A stretch of DNA of 64,000 bases, taken from assembly GCF_014636275.1 (NCBI RefSeq), contig NZ_BMEB01000003.1, positions 464,681 to 528,680 of the forward strand, given 5' to 3'. The stretch comes from Cellulomonas carbonis (GTDB lineage: Bacteria; Actinomycetota; Actinomycetes; Actinomycetales; Cellulomonadaceae). The notes under the pieces were generated by a model. The model worked only from the letters and a program-made list of their open reading frames with translations, had not been told where the DNA came from and searched no databases. The translations under genes and the position numbers were made by a program. Of this stretch, positions 29,285-37,088 are shown piece by piece (within the stretch, counting starts at the first letter, position 1; each line of letters begins with the position of its first letter).

Positions 29285-29314
29285 GCGGCACCACGCCCCG
29301 GTGAGCGCCGTCGC

Positions 29315-30040
29315 TCAGGCCCCGACGAGCACGTCCTCGAGGACGCGCATGGGCCACGAGCCCTCGGCGCCGGGACCCGGCAGGCCCTGCTCGGCGCGCC
29401 AGAGGTTGTACCCCGCAGCCCAGCGGCGGTGCGCGGCGACCTGGCGCTCGTGCAGGACGTCGAGGTCGGTCTCGGCGAGCTCGGGGAAGCAGCGTGCGAG
29501 GGCGCCGAGCACGTCCAGGGTCGCCCGGACGTCGACGTCGGCGGTGTGCAGCCTGTCCTCCTGCTCGACCTCGTAGTGCGCGCACAGGTCGCCGAGGCGG
29601 CGCTTGCCGCGGCGGTAGCGGTCGAACGCGCGGTCCAGCACGAGCGGGTCGAGGACCACGCGGACGTCGCGCGCGATGCGGTCGGCGAGCGTCGGGAGGG
29701 CGTGGCGACGCAGCTCGGCGTCGAGCAGCGAGAGGTCGAACGACGCGTTGAAGGCGACGACCGGCTCCCCGCGCAGCAGCGCGTCGGCGAGCATCCCCGC
29801 GATCTGGTCGAGCGCACCGCGCGGCGGACGGCCGTGACGCCGCGCGTGGTCCGTCGTGATCCCGTGGATCGCGGCGGCCGCCTCGGGGATCTCGACACCC
29901 GGGTCGATGAGCCAGGACGTGACCGTCGTCGTCGTCCCCTCACGGTGCACGAGCGCCGCCGTGACGATGCGGTCCGTGCCGACGTCGACCCCCGTCGTCT
30001 CCGTGTCGAACCCCATGACCGGCCCGTCGACCCAGCCCAT
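29315..30040 (-). CDS. 3'-5' exonuclease, DnaQ-like (DEDD)
   Basis: A stand-alone exonuclease of the DNA polymerase III epsilon superfamily, 241 residues. Motif I is GFDTETTGVDVGTDRIV, followed by AAAIHGITTDHAR. Motif II is VAFNASFDLSLLDAEL (the Asp of AFNASFD), and motif III is RLHTADVDVRATL with the catalytic His/Asp pair, a DEDDh arrangement. Repair or RNA/DNA trimming is likely; the target is unknown. ATG 30040 follows GGAGG. It is convergent with the phosphatase gene and divergent from guaB3. Confidence 0.92.
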   Translation of the reverse strand: MGWVDGPVMGFDTETTGVDVGTDRIVTAALVHREGTTTTVTSWLIDPGVEIPEAAAAIHGITTDHARRHGRPPRGALDQIAGMLADALLRGEPVVAFNASFDLSLLDAELRRHALPTLADRIARDVRVVLDPLVLDRAFDRYRRGKRRLGDLCAHYEVEQEDRLHTADVDVRATLDVLGALARCFPELAETDLDVLHERQVAAHRRWAAGYNLWRAEQGLPGPGAEGSWPMRVLEDVLVGA

Positions 30041-30115
30041 GCGACCACCTCCGTCGCCCGCACTGTGCCAGCGGGCACCGACAGGCCGGTGGTGCCGCGC
30101 CGGTAGCCTGTGCGC

Positions 30116-31240
30116 GTGAGCAACGAGATCGAGATCGGCCGTGGCAAGCGCGGTCGTCGCGCGTACTCCTTCGACGACGTGGCCGTGGTGCCCTCGCGCC
30201 GCACGCGCGACCCGGAGGAGGTGTCGACGGCCTGGCAGATCGACGCGTACCACTTCGACCTGCCGATCGTCGCCGCGCCGATGGACTCGGTCATGAGCCC
30301 CGCGACGGCGATCGCGGTCGGCCGGCTGGGCGGGCTGGGCGTGCTCGACCTCGAGGGCCTGTGGACGCGGTACGAGGACCCGACCCCGCTGCTCGACGAG
30401 ATCGCGGACCTGGCGCCCGACGTCGCGACGGCACGCATGCAGGACATCTACGCGGCGCCGATCCAGCCGGAGCTCATCACCGAGCGGCTCAAGGAGGTCC
30501 GTGACGCGGGCGTCACGGTCGCCGGTGCGCTCTCGCCGCAGCGGACGCAGCAGCTGTGGCGCACGGTGGTCGACGCGGGCGTCGACCTGTTCGTCATCCG
30601 CGGGACGACGGTCTCGGCCGAGCACGTCTCCGGCGTCGCGGAGCCGCTCAACCTCAAGCGGTTCATCTACGAGCTCGACGTGCCCGTCGTCGTCGGCGGC
30701 GCCTCGACGTACACCGCGGCCCTGCACCTCATGCGGACGGGTGCCGCGGGCGTCCTCGTGGGCTTCGGCGGCGGCGCCGCGCACACGACCCGGACGACGC
30801 TCGGCATCCACGCCCCGATGGCGACCGCGGTCGCCGACGTCGCCGCGGCGCGGCGCGACTACCTCGACGAGTCGGGCGGCCGCTACGTCCACGTGATCGC
30901 CGACGGCGGCGTCGGGCGGTCCGGGGACCTCGTCAAGGCCGTCGCGTGCGGCGCCGACGCCGTGATGCTCGGGGCCGCGCTCGCGCGGGCCGCCGAGGCG
31001 CCGGGGCAGGGCTGGCACTGGGGTCCCGAGGCGCACCACCCGCAGCTGCCGCGCGGCGAGCGCGTCGAGGTCGGCACCGCGGGGACGCTCGAGGAGATCC
31101 TCTTCGGGCCGGGCCGTCAGGCCGACGGGACGCTCAACCTCGTCGGTGCGCTGCGCCGCGCGCTCGCGACGACGGGGTACTCGGACCTCAAGGAGTTCCA
31201 GCGCGTCGAGGTCGTCGTCTCGCCCTACCAGCCGCGCTGA
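30116..31240 (+). CDS. guaB3: GuaB3-family IMP-dehydrogenase-related protein
   Basis: A 374-residue TIM-barrel protein of the actinobacterial GuaB3 group. It starts NEIEIGRGKRGRRAYSFDDVAVVPSRRTRD (a region at 3-32) and lacks the CBS domains of true IMPDH. FDLPIVAAPMDSVMSPATAIAVGRLGGLGVL and IADGGVGRSGDLVKAVACGADAVMLG keep the barrel and phosphate-binding loops. The GSICTT catalytic-Cys loop of IMPDH is replaced by FGGGAAHTTRTTLG, so classical IMPDH chemistry is unlikely; GMP-reductase-like roles have been suggested for relatives. GTG 30116 is six bases after TAGCCT (30104-30109), so it is leaderless. Confidence 0.94.
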   Translation: MSNEIEIGRGKRGRRAYSFDDVAVVPSRRTRDPEEVSTAWQIDAYHFDLPIVAAPMDSVMSPATAIAVGRLGGLGVLDLEGLWTRYEDPTPLLDEIADLAPDVATARMQDIYAAPIQPELITERLKEVRDAGVTVAGALSPQRTQQLWRTVVDAGVDLFVIRGTTVSAEHVSGVAEPLNLKRFIYELDVPVVVGGASTYTAALHLMRTGAAGVLVGFGGGAAHTTRTTLGIHAPMATAVADVAAARRDYLDESGGRYVHVIADGGVGRSGDLVKAVACGADAVMLGAALARAAEAPGQGWHWGPEAHHPQLPRGERVEVGTAGTLEEILFGPGRQADGTLNLVGALRRALATTGYSDLKEFQRVEVVVSPYQPR

Positions 31241-31288
31241 GCCGCGGCCGCGGCTCACCCCCGTCGGGCAGCCGCTGCACACCACACC

Positions 31289-31318
31289 CGCCCCGTCGTC
31301 CTGCCGGACGGCGGGGCG
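31289..31318 (+). terminator. Hairpin after guaB3
   Basis: CGCCCCGTCGTCC (31289-31301) pairs with 31306-31318 over 13 bp, with one T-G wobble and a four-base loop. It is 48 bp after the guaB3 stop. No T-tract follows. Confidence 0.8.
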
Positions 31319-31464
31319 TCGTGCTGGGCGCCGGGGCGGGCTCCGTGCGCGGCGTCAGGCCGGCCGGGCCGAACCATGGACATACCGTGATCATCCGGAC
31401 ACAGTGGGTCGGATCGGTCACCCAACCCCCTGGGTGGCCGGCTCAGTTCTCGAGGAGGAGAACG

Positions 31465-32583
31465 ATGAGGCACCTGCGACCCACGTCAGCCACTGCCGCC
31501 ACGACCGCAGCCGCCGCGCTGCTGCTCGCCGGCGCCACCTCCGCCGCGGCGGACCCACCCCCCGGCATCCCCCCGGCGCACGCTGCGAGCAGCCCGCAGA
31601 CGGTGGTCGACGGTCTCGCCGGGCCGCTGTCCTTCGACGTCACGCCCGACGGCACGGTGTACGTCGGCCAGGCCTTCGCGGGGCTCGTGACGCGCGTCTC
31701 GCGGACGGGTGAGCGCACGGACCTCGTCGCGACCGAGGGCGCGGGCGTCGGCGCGGTGTCGTACTCCCGCGGCACGCTGACGTGGGCCGAGCGGACGGAC
31801 GAGGACTTCGTCGTGACGTCCGCGGTCCTCGTCCGGCGCGCGGCCGACGGCTCCGAGCAGACCGTCGACGTCCTCGCGTACGAGGCGGGCGCGAACCCGG
31901 ACCAGGGCAACACGTACGGCATCCAGGGGCTCTCCGAGGAGTGCGCGGCGAGCCTGCCGCCCGAGGTCGCCCCCTTCCTCCTGCCGTACACGGGCCAGGT
32001 GGACTCGAACCCCTACGCGTCGGTCACGGTCGGCGGGACGACGTACGTCGCCGACGCCGGCGCCAACGCGGTCCTCGCGGTGTCGGCCGACGGCGAGGTC
32101 TCCACGGCGGCGGTGCTCCCGCCCGTCCCGATCGAGATCACCGCAGGCTTCGCGGAGTCCTTCGGGCTGGACGCGTGCGTCGTCGGGCTCGAGTACTGGG
32201 CCGAGCCGGTCCCGACGGACGTCGAGGTCGGCCGGCACGGGGTGCTCTACGTGTCCTCGCTGCCCGGCGGGCCCGAGGACGGGAGCCTCGGGGCCAACGG
32301 CGGCGTGTTCACCGTCGACCCGCGCACGGGCGACGTCGACCTGGTCCACCGCGGGTTCCTCGGTGCGACCGACCTCGCCGTCGCACCCGACGGGACCGTG
32401 TACGTGACCGAGTTGTTCGGCGGGCGGCTCTCGGCGATCACGCGGACGGGCGAGGTCCGGACGGTGGCCGAGCTCACCGAGCCGGCGGCCGTCGAGTGGC
32501 AGCGCGGACGTCTGTACGTCGCGACCGGCGCGTTCGGCGACGGCTCGATCGTGACGATGATGCCGGCCCGCCCGGCGAGCTGA
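31465..32583 (+). CDS. Secreted ScyD/ScyE-like beta-propeller protein
   Basis: A 372-residue exported protein. It has a signal peptide of about 32 residues: basic MRHLR, hydrophobic AAALLLAGATSAAA, cleavage likely near AAA-DP. Repeats of a propeller pattern follow, such as LSFDVTPDGTVYVGQAFAGLVTRVSRTGE and TDLAVAPDGTVYVTELFGGRLSAITRTGE. This is the layout of the ScyD/ScyE family, named from cyanobacterial scytonemin genes. In actinobacteria the function is unknown and no scytonemin genes are present. ATG 31465 follows CGAGGAGGAG. It is a single gene between two hairpin terminators. Confidence 0.86.
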   Translation: MRHLRPTSATAATTAAAALLLAGATSAAADPPPGIPPAHAASSPQTVVDGLAGPLSFDVTPDGTVYVGQAFAGLVTRVSRTGERTDLVATEGAGVGAVSYSRGTLTWAERTDEDFVVTSAVLVRRAADGSEQTVDVLAYEAGANPDQGNTYGIQGLSEECAASLPPEVAPFLLPYTGQVDSNPYASVTVGGTTYVADAGANAVLAVSADGEVSTAAVLPPVPIEITAGFAESFGLDACVVGLEYWAEPVPTDVEVGRHGVLYVSSLPGGPEDGSLGANGGVFTVDPRTGDVDLVHRGFLGATDLAVAPDGTVYVTELFGGRLSAITRTGEVRTVAELTEPAAVEWQRGRLYVATGAFGDGSIVTMMPARPAS

Positions 32584-32622
32584 CGGCGCGCCGTCCGGCC
32601 CGCCGGGCGGCGCCCGACCACC

Positions 32623-32663
32623 GCCGACGCCCCGCGTCCCTCCGAGGGTCGCGGGGCGTCGGC
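32623..32663 (+). terminator. Hairpin after the ScyD/ScyE-like gene
   Basis: The 19-base arms 32623-32641 and 32645-32663 pair with one T-T mismatch and a three-base loop. The arm starts GCCGACGCCCCGCG. The remainder of the 407-bp gap to the fructose operon holds the promoter/operator region described separately and no recognisable gene. Confidence 0.8.
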
Positions 32664-32867
32664 GTGCCCGCCCCGACGTCGCGGGTCCCGCCCCGCAGGG
32701 CGCGGCGGCACCCGCGCCCGGCGGTCCGTGCCGGCCATTGCGCCCAGGCCGCCAGGGGCGTTCAGTGGAGCAGGGGCGGCTGCGGACGAGGCCGTCACGT
32801 GGCGGGCTCGACGGTCGGCCGCCGGCCGTCGCGGCCGGACCGGGACCTCCGTCCCCCTTCGCAGGTC

Positions 32868-32917
32868 TTGACGCCGGGCAGAATCAGAACTAAACAAAGC
32901 CAAAGCAACATGCAAAC
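32868..32917 (+). promoter_or_regulatory. Promoter and predicted DeoR-type operator of the fructose PTS operon
   Basis: TTGACG (32868-32873) and the -10-like TAAACA (32891-32896) are 17 bp apart. From the -10 onward there is an unusually A-rich patch with CAAAG at 32895-32899 and 32901-32905 and CAAAC at 32913-32917. The copies start 6 and 12 bp apart on the same face. Direct CAAA-type repeats are typical of DeoR/FruR/SugR regulators. Position at the expected start point suggests repression by the regulator encoded at 32991, probably relieved by fructose-1-phosphate. Confidence 0.55.
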
Positions 32918-32990
32918 GGACACGGTGCGGTGCCGGTGACGGGCCGCCCTCGGGGGAGAGGCCTCTCCCCGCCGATCGGACGGAGCCGGT

Positions 32991-33749
32991 GTGTACGCGA
33001 CGGAGCGGCAGCAGCAGATCCTCGGGATCGCTCGCGAGGCGGGACGGGTCGAGGTGAAGGACCTCGCCGAGCAGCTCGACGTCACGCCGGAGACCGTGCG
33101 CCGCGACCTGACCTCGCTCGAGCGCCTCGGTCTCGTCCGGCGCATGCACGGCGGAGCGATCCCGGTCGAGCGGCTGGGCTTCGAGCCGGGGATCGCCGAC
33201 CGCGAGAGCGTCCACGCGGCCGAGAAGGAGCGCATCGCCAAGCGCGCGCTCGACGAGCTGCCCGAGGAGGGCTCGATCCTCCTCGACGCGGGGACGACGA
33301 CGGTGCGCCTCGCCGAGATGCTGCCGACGGACCGCGAGCTGACCGTCGTCACGCACGCGCTGCCGGTCGCGACGATCCTCGCGACGCGGCCGGGCATCAC
33401 GCTGCACCTCGTGGGCGGCACGGTCCGCGGCCGGACGCTCGCCGCCGTCGGCCACTGGGCGCAGCGCCAGCTCGCCGACATCCACGTCGACGTGGCGTTC
33501 CTCGGGACCAACGGGCTGACCGTCGAGCACGGGCTCACGACCCCGGACCTGGCGGAGGCGGCCGTCAAGCGCGCGCTCACCGCGGCGGCGCAGCGCGTCG
33601 TCGTGCTCGCCGACCGCACCAAGCTCGGCCGCGTCGACTTCGCGCAGGTCGCGCCGCTCTCGACGGTCGACACGCTGATCACGGACACCGGGGTCGACCC
33701 GGAGCTGCTCGGCGACCTCGAGCGCCACGTCCGGGTGGTGACCGCATGA
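32991..33749 (+). CDS. DeoR/GlpR-family regulator of the fructose operon
   Basis: A 252-residue DeoR-family repressor. The N-terminal helix-turn-helix is MYATERQQQILGIAREAGRV then VKDLAEQLDVTPETVRRDL (about 22-40). The sugar-phosphate sensor domain has SILLDAGTTTVRLAEML, LHLVGGTVRGRTLAAVG, VAFLGTNGL and VVLADRTKLGRVDF. First gene of the fructose PTS locus, overlapping fruK by four bases (ATGA), so it should control that operon. Fructose-1-phosphate, the product of the PTS, is the expected ligand by analogy with FruR of relatives. GTG 32991 is used. Confidence 0.93.
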   Translation: MYATERQQQILGIAREAGRVEVKDLAEQLDVTPETVRRDLTSLERLGLVRRMHGGAIPVERLGFEPGIADRESVHAAEKERIAKRALDELPEEGSILLDAGTTTVRLAEMLPTDRELTVVTHALPVATILATRPGITLHLVGGTVRGRTLAAVGHWAQRQLADIHVDVAFLGTNGLTVEHGLTTPDLAEAAVKRALTAAAQRVVVLADRTKLGRVDFAQVAPLSTVDTLITDTGVDPELLGDLERHVRVVTA

Positions 33750-34726
33750 TCGTCACCGTCACGCCCAACCCGAGCCTCGACCGGACGTTCGAGCTCGACG
33801 CGCTCGTGACCGGCCAGGTCAACCGCGCACGGTCGGTGCACCACGACGCGGGCGGCAAGGGCATCAACGTGAGCCGCGCGCTCGCGCGCCACGGCGTCCC
33901 GACGACGGCGGTCCTGCCGGCGGGCGGACCGGTCGGGGACCGCCTCGTGGCGATGCTGCGGGAGGTCGGCGTCGAGGCGGTCGGCGTCCCGGTCGCGGGG
34001 GAGACGCGCACCAACGTCACGCTCGTCGACGCGGCCGGCGTGACGACCAAGGTCAACGCGGGCGGCCCGGCGCTGACGGCCGACGAGGTCGACGCGCTGG
34101 TCGACGCGGTCGAGCGGCTCGTCGCCCTCCGTCCGCGCGCCGTCGTCGCCGCGGGCAGCGTGCCCGGCGGGGCCGCGGCGGACCTGTACCCCCGTCTCGC
34201 GCGGATCGCGTCCGAGGGTGGCACCCCGTTCGTGCTCGACACGTCCGGGCAGACCCTGGTCGACGCCGTCGCGGCGGGCGGCATCGCGCTGCTCAAGCCC
34301 AACGACGACGAGCTCGCCGAGCTCGTGCGGGCGCGGCTGCGGACCGTCGGCGACGTGGTCGCCGCGGCGCGCCAGGTGCAGGCGGCGGGTGTCGCCGAGC
34401 TGCTCGTGAGCCTCGGCGCGCACGGCGCGCTGCTCGTCACGCCCGACGACCACTGGTGGGCGGGCGGCCCGCCCGTCGTCCCGCTCTCGACCGTCGGCGC
34501 GGGGGACACCGCCCTCGCCGGCTTCCTGTCCGTCGACCCGTCGACCGGCCCGTCCGCGGACGCCGACGACGGGCACGCGCGCCGCCTGCGCACGGCCGTC
34601 GCGTGGGGCCGCGCCGCGGTCCTGTGCCCCGGCAGCGCCGTCCCGGCACCCGAGGACGTCCATGAGGACGTCGTCCGCGTGCTGCACCGACCCGATCCGT
34701 CACTCGCCCTCGAGGAGCTCCGATGA
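33746..34726 (+). CDS. fruK: 1-phosphofructokinase
   Basis: PfkB-family kinase that converts fructose-1-phosphate, delivered by the PTS, to fructose-1,6-bisphosphate. The 326-residue protein begins MIVTVTPNPSLDRTFELD, the 1-phosphofructokinase/tagatose-kinase N-terminus. HDAGGKGINVSRALARHG, LLKPNDDELAELV and the ATP-site STVGAGDTALAGFL (catalytic Asp about 254) follow. It overlaps the regulator upstream and the EIIA gene downstream by four bases each. A short Asp-rich insertion after GFLSVDPSTG is unusual. Confidence 0.95.
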   Translation: MIVTVTPNPSLDRTFELDALVTGQVNRARSVHHDAGGKGINVSRALARHGVPTTAVLPAGGPVGDRLVAMLREVGVEAVGVPVAGETRTNVTLVDAAGVTTKVNAGGPALTADEVDALVDAVERLVALRPRAVVAAGSVPGGAAADLYPRLARIASEGGTPFVLDTSGQTLVDAVAAGGIALLKPNDDELAELVRARLRTVGDVVAAARQVQAAGVAELLVSLGAHGALLVTPDDHWWAGGPPVVPLSTVGAGDTALAGFLSVDPSTGPSADADDGHARRLRTAVAWGRAAVLCPGSAVPAPEDVHEDVVRVLHRPDPSLALEELR

Positions 34727-35187
34727 CCACCCCGTCCACCCCGCTGATCACACGCGACCTCGTCGCGGTCGACGTCGTGGCGGCCGACCGCGACGACGTC
34801 ACGCGGCGCCTCGTCGACCTGCTCGTCGCGGCCGGGCGCGTGACCGACGCCGAGGGGTTCCTCGCCGACGTCCGGGCGCGCGAGGCGCAGATGGCGACCG
34901 GCATGCCGGGCGGCATCGGTCTGCCGCACGCGCGCTCCGAGCACGTGACGGTCCCGAGCCTCGCCGTCGCCAAGGTGCCCGGCGGCGTGGACTTCGGGGC
35001 GCCCGACGGCCCCGCCACGCTCGTCTTCCTCATCGCCGCACCCGCCGCCGGGGGCAGCGACCACCTGCAGATCCTCGCCGCGCTCGCACGGCGCCTGGTC
35101 CACGAGTCCTTCCGCACCTCGCTGCACGAGGCGCCCGACGCGGCGACCGTCGCCGCGATCGTCACCCGAGAGGTCGTCCCGTCATGA
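34723..35187 (+). CDS. PTS fructose-specific EIIA component
   Basis: A 154-residue fructose/mannitol-type EIIA that receives phosphate from HPr on a His and hands it to EIIB. The active site is GIGLPHARSEHV with His69. VFLIAAPAAGGSDHLQILAALARRLV is the second family signature. It is encoded as a separate polypeptide, while EIIB and EIIC are fused in the next gene. Both ends overlap their neighbours by four bases (ATGA), so it is strictly coupled. Confidence 0.94.
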   Translation: MTTPSTPLITRDLVAVDVVAADRDDVTRRLVDLLVAAGRVTDAEGFLADVRAREAQMATGMPGGIGLPHARSEHVTVPSLAVAKVPGGVDFGAPDGPATLVFLIAAPAAGGSDHLQILAALARRLVHESFRTSLHEAPDAATVAAIVTREVVPS

Positions 35188-36698
35188 AGTTCGTCGCCGT
35201 CTCCTCGTGCCCCACGGGCATCGCGCACACCTACATGGCCGCCGAGGCCCTCGAGCAGGCCGGCCGCGCCGCCGGCCACGAGGTCGTCGTCGAGACGCAG
35301 GGTGCGGCGGGCTCGCAGCCGCTCGACCCCGCCGTCATCGCGGCCGCCGACGGCGTCATCTACGCCGCCGACCTCGAGGTCCAGAACCGAGAGCGCTTCG
35401 CGGGCAAGCCGTTCGTGGACGTCGGCGTGAAGAAGGCCGTCCACGACGCACCCGGCGTGCTCGCCGCCGCGATCGCCGCGGTCGAGGCCGCGCCCGCGCC
35501 GTCGTCGGGGGCCGCGCCCGCACCCGTCGCCGCCGCGCCGGCGACCCGCACGGTCGGTGTCGGGACCCGCATCCGCCAGTACCTCATGACCGGCGTGTCG
35601 TACATGCTCCCGTTCGTCGCCGCGGGCGGCATCCTCATCGCGCTGGGGTTCATGCTGTCGTCGGTCGCGTGGGCCGAGAACGGCGCGATCGAGGTCACGG
35701 CGGTCCCCGCCGAGACGCTGTGGACCGCGTTCCAGTGGACCAACCTCGAGCACTGGGCCGTCCTGCTGTTCCAGACCGGCGCGCTGGCATTCGGCTTCCT
35801 CGTGCCCGCGCTGTCGGCGTACATCGCGTACGCCATCGCCGACCGGCCGGGCATCGCGCCGGGCTTCGTCGGCGGCGCGATCGCGGGCCTGGTCGGCGCG
35901 GGCTTCCTCGGCGGCATCGCGACCGGGTTCATCGCGGGGTTCGTGGCCCTGTGGCTGGCACGCCGTGCCGTCCCCAAGGGGTTCCGCGGCATCATGCCGG
36001 TCGTCGTCATCCCGCTCGTCACGACGCTCGTCGTCGGCATCGCGACGTTCCTCGTCGTCGGGCCGCCCATGAAGGCGATCAACGACGGGCTGTCGAGCTG
36101 GCTCAACGGGCTCACGGGCGGGGCGCTCGTGCCGCTCGGGATCATCCTCGGCCTCATGATGTGCTTCGACCTGGGCGGACCGGTCAACAAGGTCGCCTAC
36201 GTGTTCGCGACGACGGGCCTGGCGAACGCCGCGGGAGACGCCGCGGCGACCGAGGCGCGCGTCATGGCGGCAGTGATGGCCGCCGGCATGGTGCCGCCGC
36301 TCGCGATCGCCCTCGCGACGTCCGTGCGCGGGCGTCTGTTCACCGAGGCCGAGCGCGAGTCGGGCAAGTCCGCCTGGCTGCTGGGCGCGTCCTTCATCTC
36401 CGAGGGTGCGATCCCGTTCGCGGCGGCGGACCCGCTGCGCATGCTGCCGTCCTTCATGATCGGCGGCGCGGTCACGGGCGGCCTGACGATGGCGGTGGGG
36501 AGCGGGCTCGTCGCCCCGCACGGCGGCATCTGGGTCACGCCCCTGATCAGCGTCCCGCTGCTGTTCCTGCTCGCGCTCGCCGCCGGTACGGTCGTCAGCG
36601 CGCTCGCGGTCGTCATCGCGAAGAACATCGGTCGGAGCCCGCAGGAGGACGTCCTGGACGAGACGGAGAGCGTCGCTGCGCTCGCCGGCTCGCGCTGA
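35184..36698 (+). CDS. PTS fructose-specific EIIBC component
   Basis: A 504-residue fusion of cytosolic EIIB and membrane EIIC. EIIB starts MKFVAVSSCPTGIAHTYMAAEAL with phospho-Cys9. An Ala/Pro linker (about 98-125) joins it to EIIC. EIIC has the start TRIRQYLMTGVSYMLPFVAAGGILIALGF (about 127-155) and around eight to ten hydrophobic segments. GFVGGAIAGLVGAGFLGGIATGFIAGF and MCFDLGGPVNKVAY are typical of the fructose EIIC family. It imports fructose as fructose-1-phosphate for FruK. The start overlaps the EIIA stop; HPr lies 90 bp downstream. Confidence 0.96.
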   Translation: MKFVAVSSCPTGIAHTYMAAEALEQAGRAAGHEVVVETQGAAGSQPLDPAVIAAADGVIYAADLEVQNRERFAGKPFVDVGVKKAVHDAPGVLAAAIAAVEAAPAPSSGAAPAPVAAAPATRTVGVGTRIRQYLMTGVSYMLPFVAAGGILIALGFMLSSVAWAENGAIEVTAVPAETLWTAFQWTNLEHWAVLLFQTGALAFGFLVPALSAYIAYAIADRPGIAPGFVGGAIAGLVGAGFLGGIATGFIAGFVALWLARRAVPKGFRGIMPVVVIPLVTTLVVGIATFLVVGPPMKAINDGLSSWLNGLTGGALVPLGIILGLMMCFDLGGPVNKVAYVFATTGLANAAGDAAATEARVMAAVMAAGMVPPLAIALATSVRGRLFTEAERESGKSAWLLGASFISEGAIPFAAADPLRMLPSFMIGGAVTGGLTMAVGSGLVAPHGGIWVTPLISVPLLFLLALAAGTVVSALAVVIAKNIGRSPQEDVLDETESVAALAGSR

Positions 36699-36788
36699 GC
36701 GGCCGACCACCGCAGCAGCACCCGCCTCACCCGACTCACCCCGTCACACCACGCCACACCCGCACACCACGACCCGGGAGGGCCACCC

Positions 36789-37088
36789 ATGGCACAGCGC
36801 ACCGTCACCGTCGCGTCGAAGGTCGGGCTGCACGCCCGTCCGGCCGCGATCTTCGCCCAGCGAGCCGCCGCGGCCGGCGTCCCCGTGACCATCGCGCGGC
36901 CCGGCGGCGCCCCCGTCGACGCCGCGAGCGTGCTCATGGTCATGACGCTCGGCGTGCCGCACGGCGAGGACGTCGTGCTCGAGGCCGACGGCGACGGGGC
37001 GGAGGCCGCCCTCGACGACCTCGTCGCCGTCCTCGCGACCGACCTCGACAGCGAGGACGCGCCGCCGCCCGCCGGCGCGGGGGCGTGA
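36789..37088 (+). CDS. ptsH: Phosphocarrier protein HPr
   Basis: General PTS phosphocarrier of 99 residues. The active site is KVGLHARPAAIF with His15. DAASVLMVMTLGVPHGEDVVLEADG is the second signature; Ser47 sits about where the regulatory Ser46 lies in Firmicutes. The C-terminus has an extra acidic/Pro-Ala tail (EDAPPPAGAGA). ATG 36789 follows GGGAGGG. The stop overlaps the enzyme I GTG, so both general PTS proteins are encoded with the fructose-specific parts. Confidence 0.96.
   Translation: MAQRTVTVASKVGLHARPAAIFAQRAAAAGVPVTIARPGGAPVDAASVLMVMTLGVPHGEDVVLEADGDGAEAALDDLVAVLATDLDSEDAPPPAGAGA

Noticed and set aside
32910..32939. Nine-codon ATG frame in the fructose operon leader
   Set aside because: No ribosome-binding site, and the codons overlap the predicted operator; a leader peptide cannot be supported.
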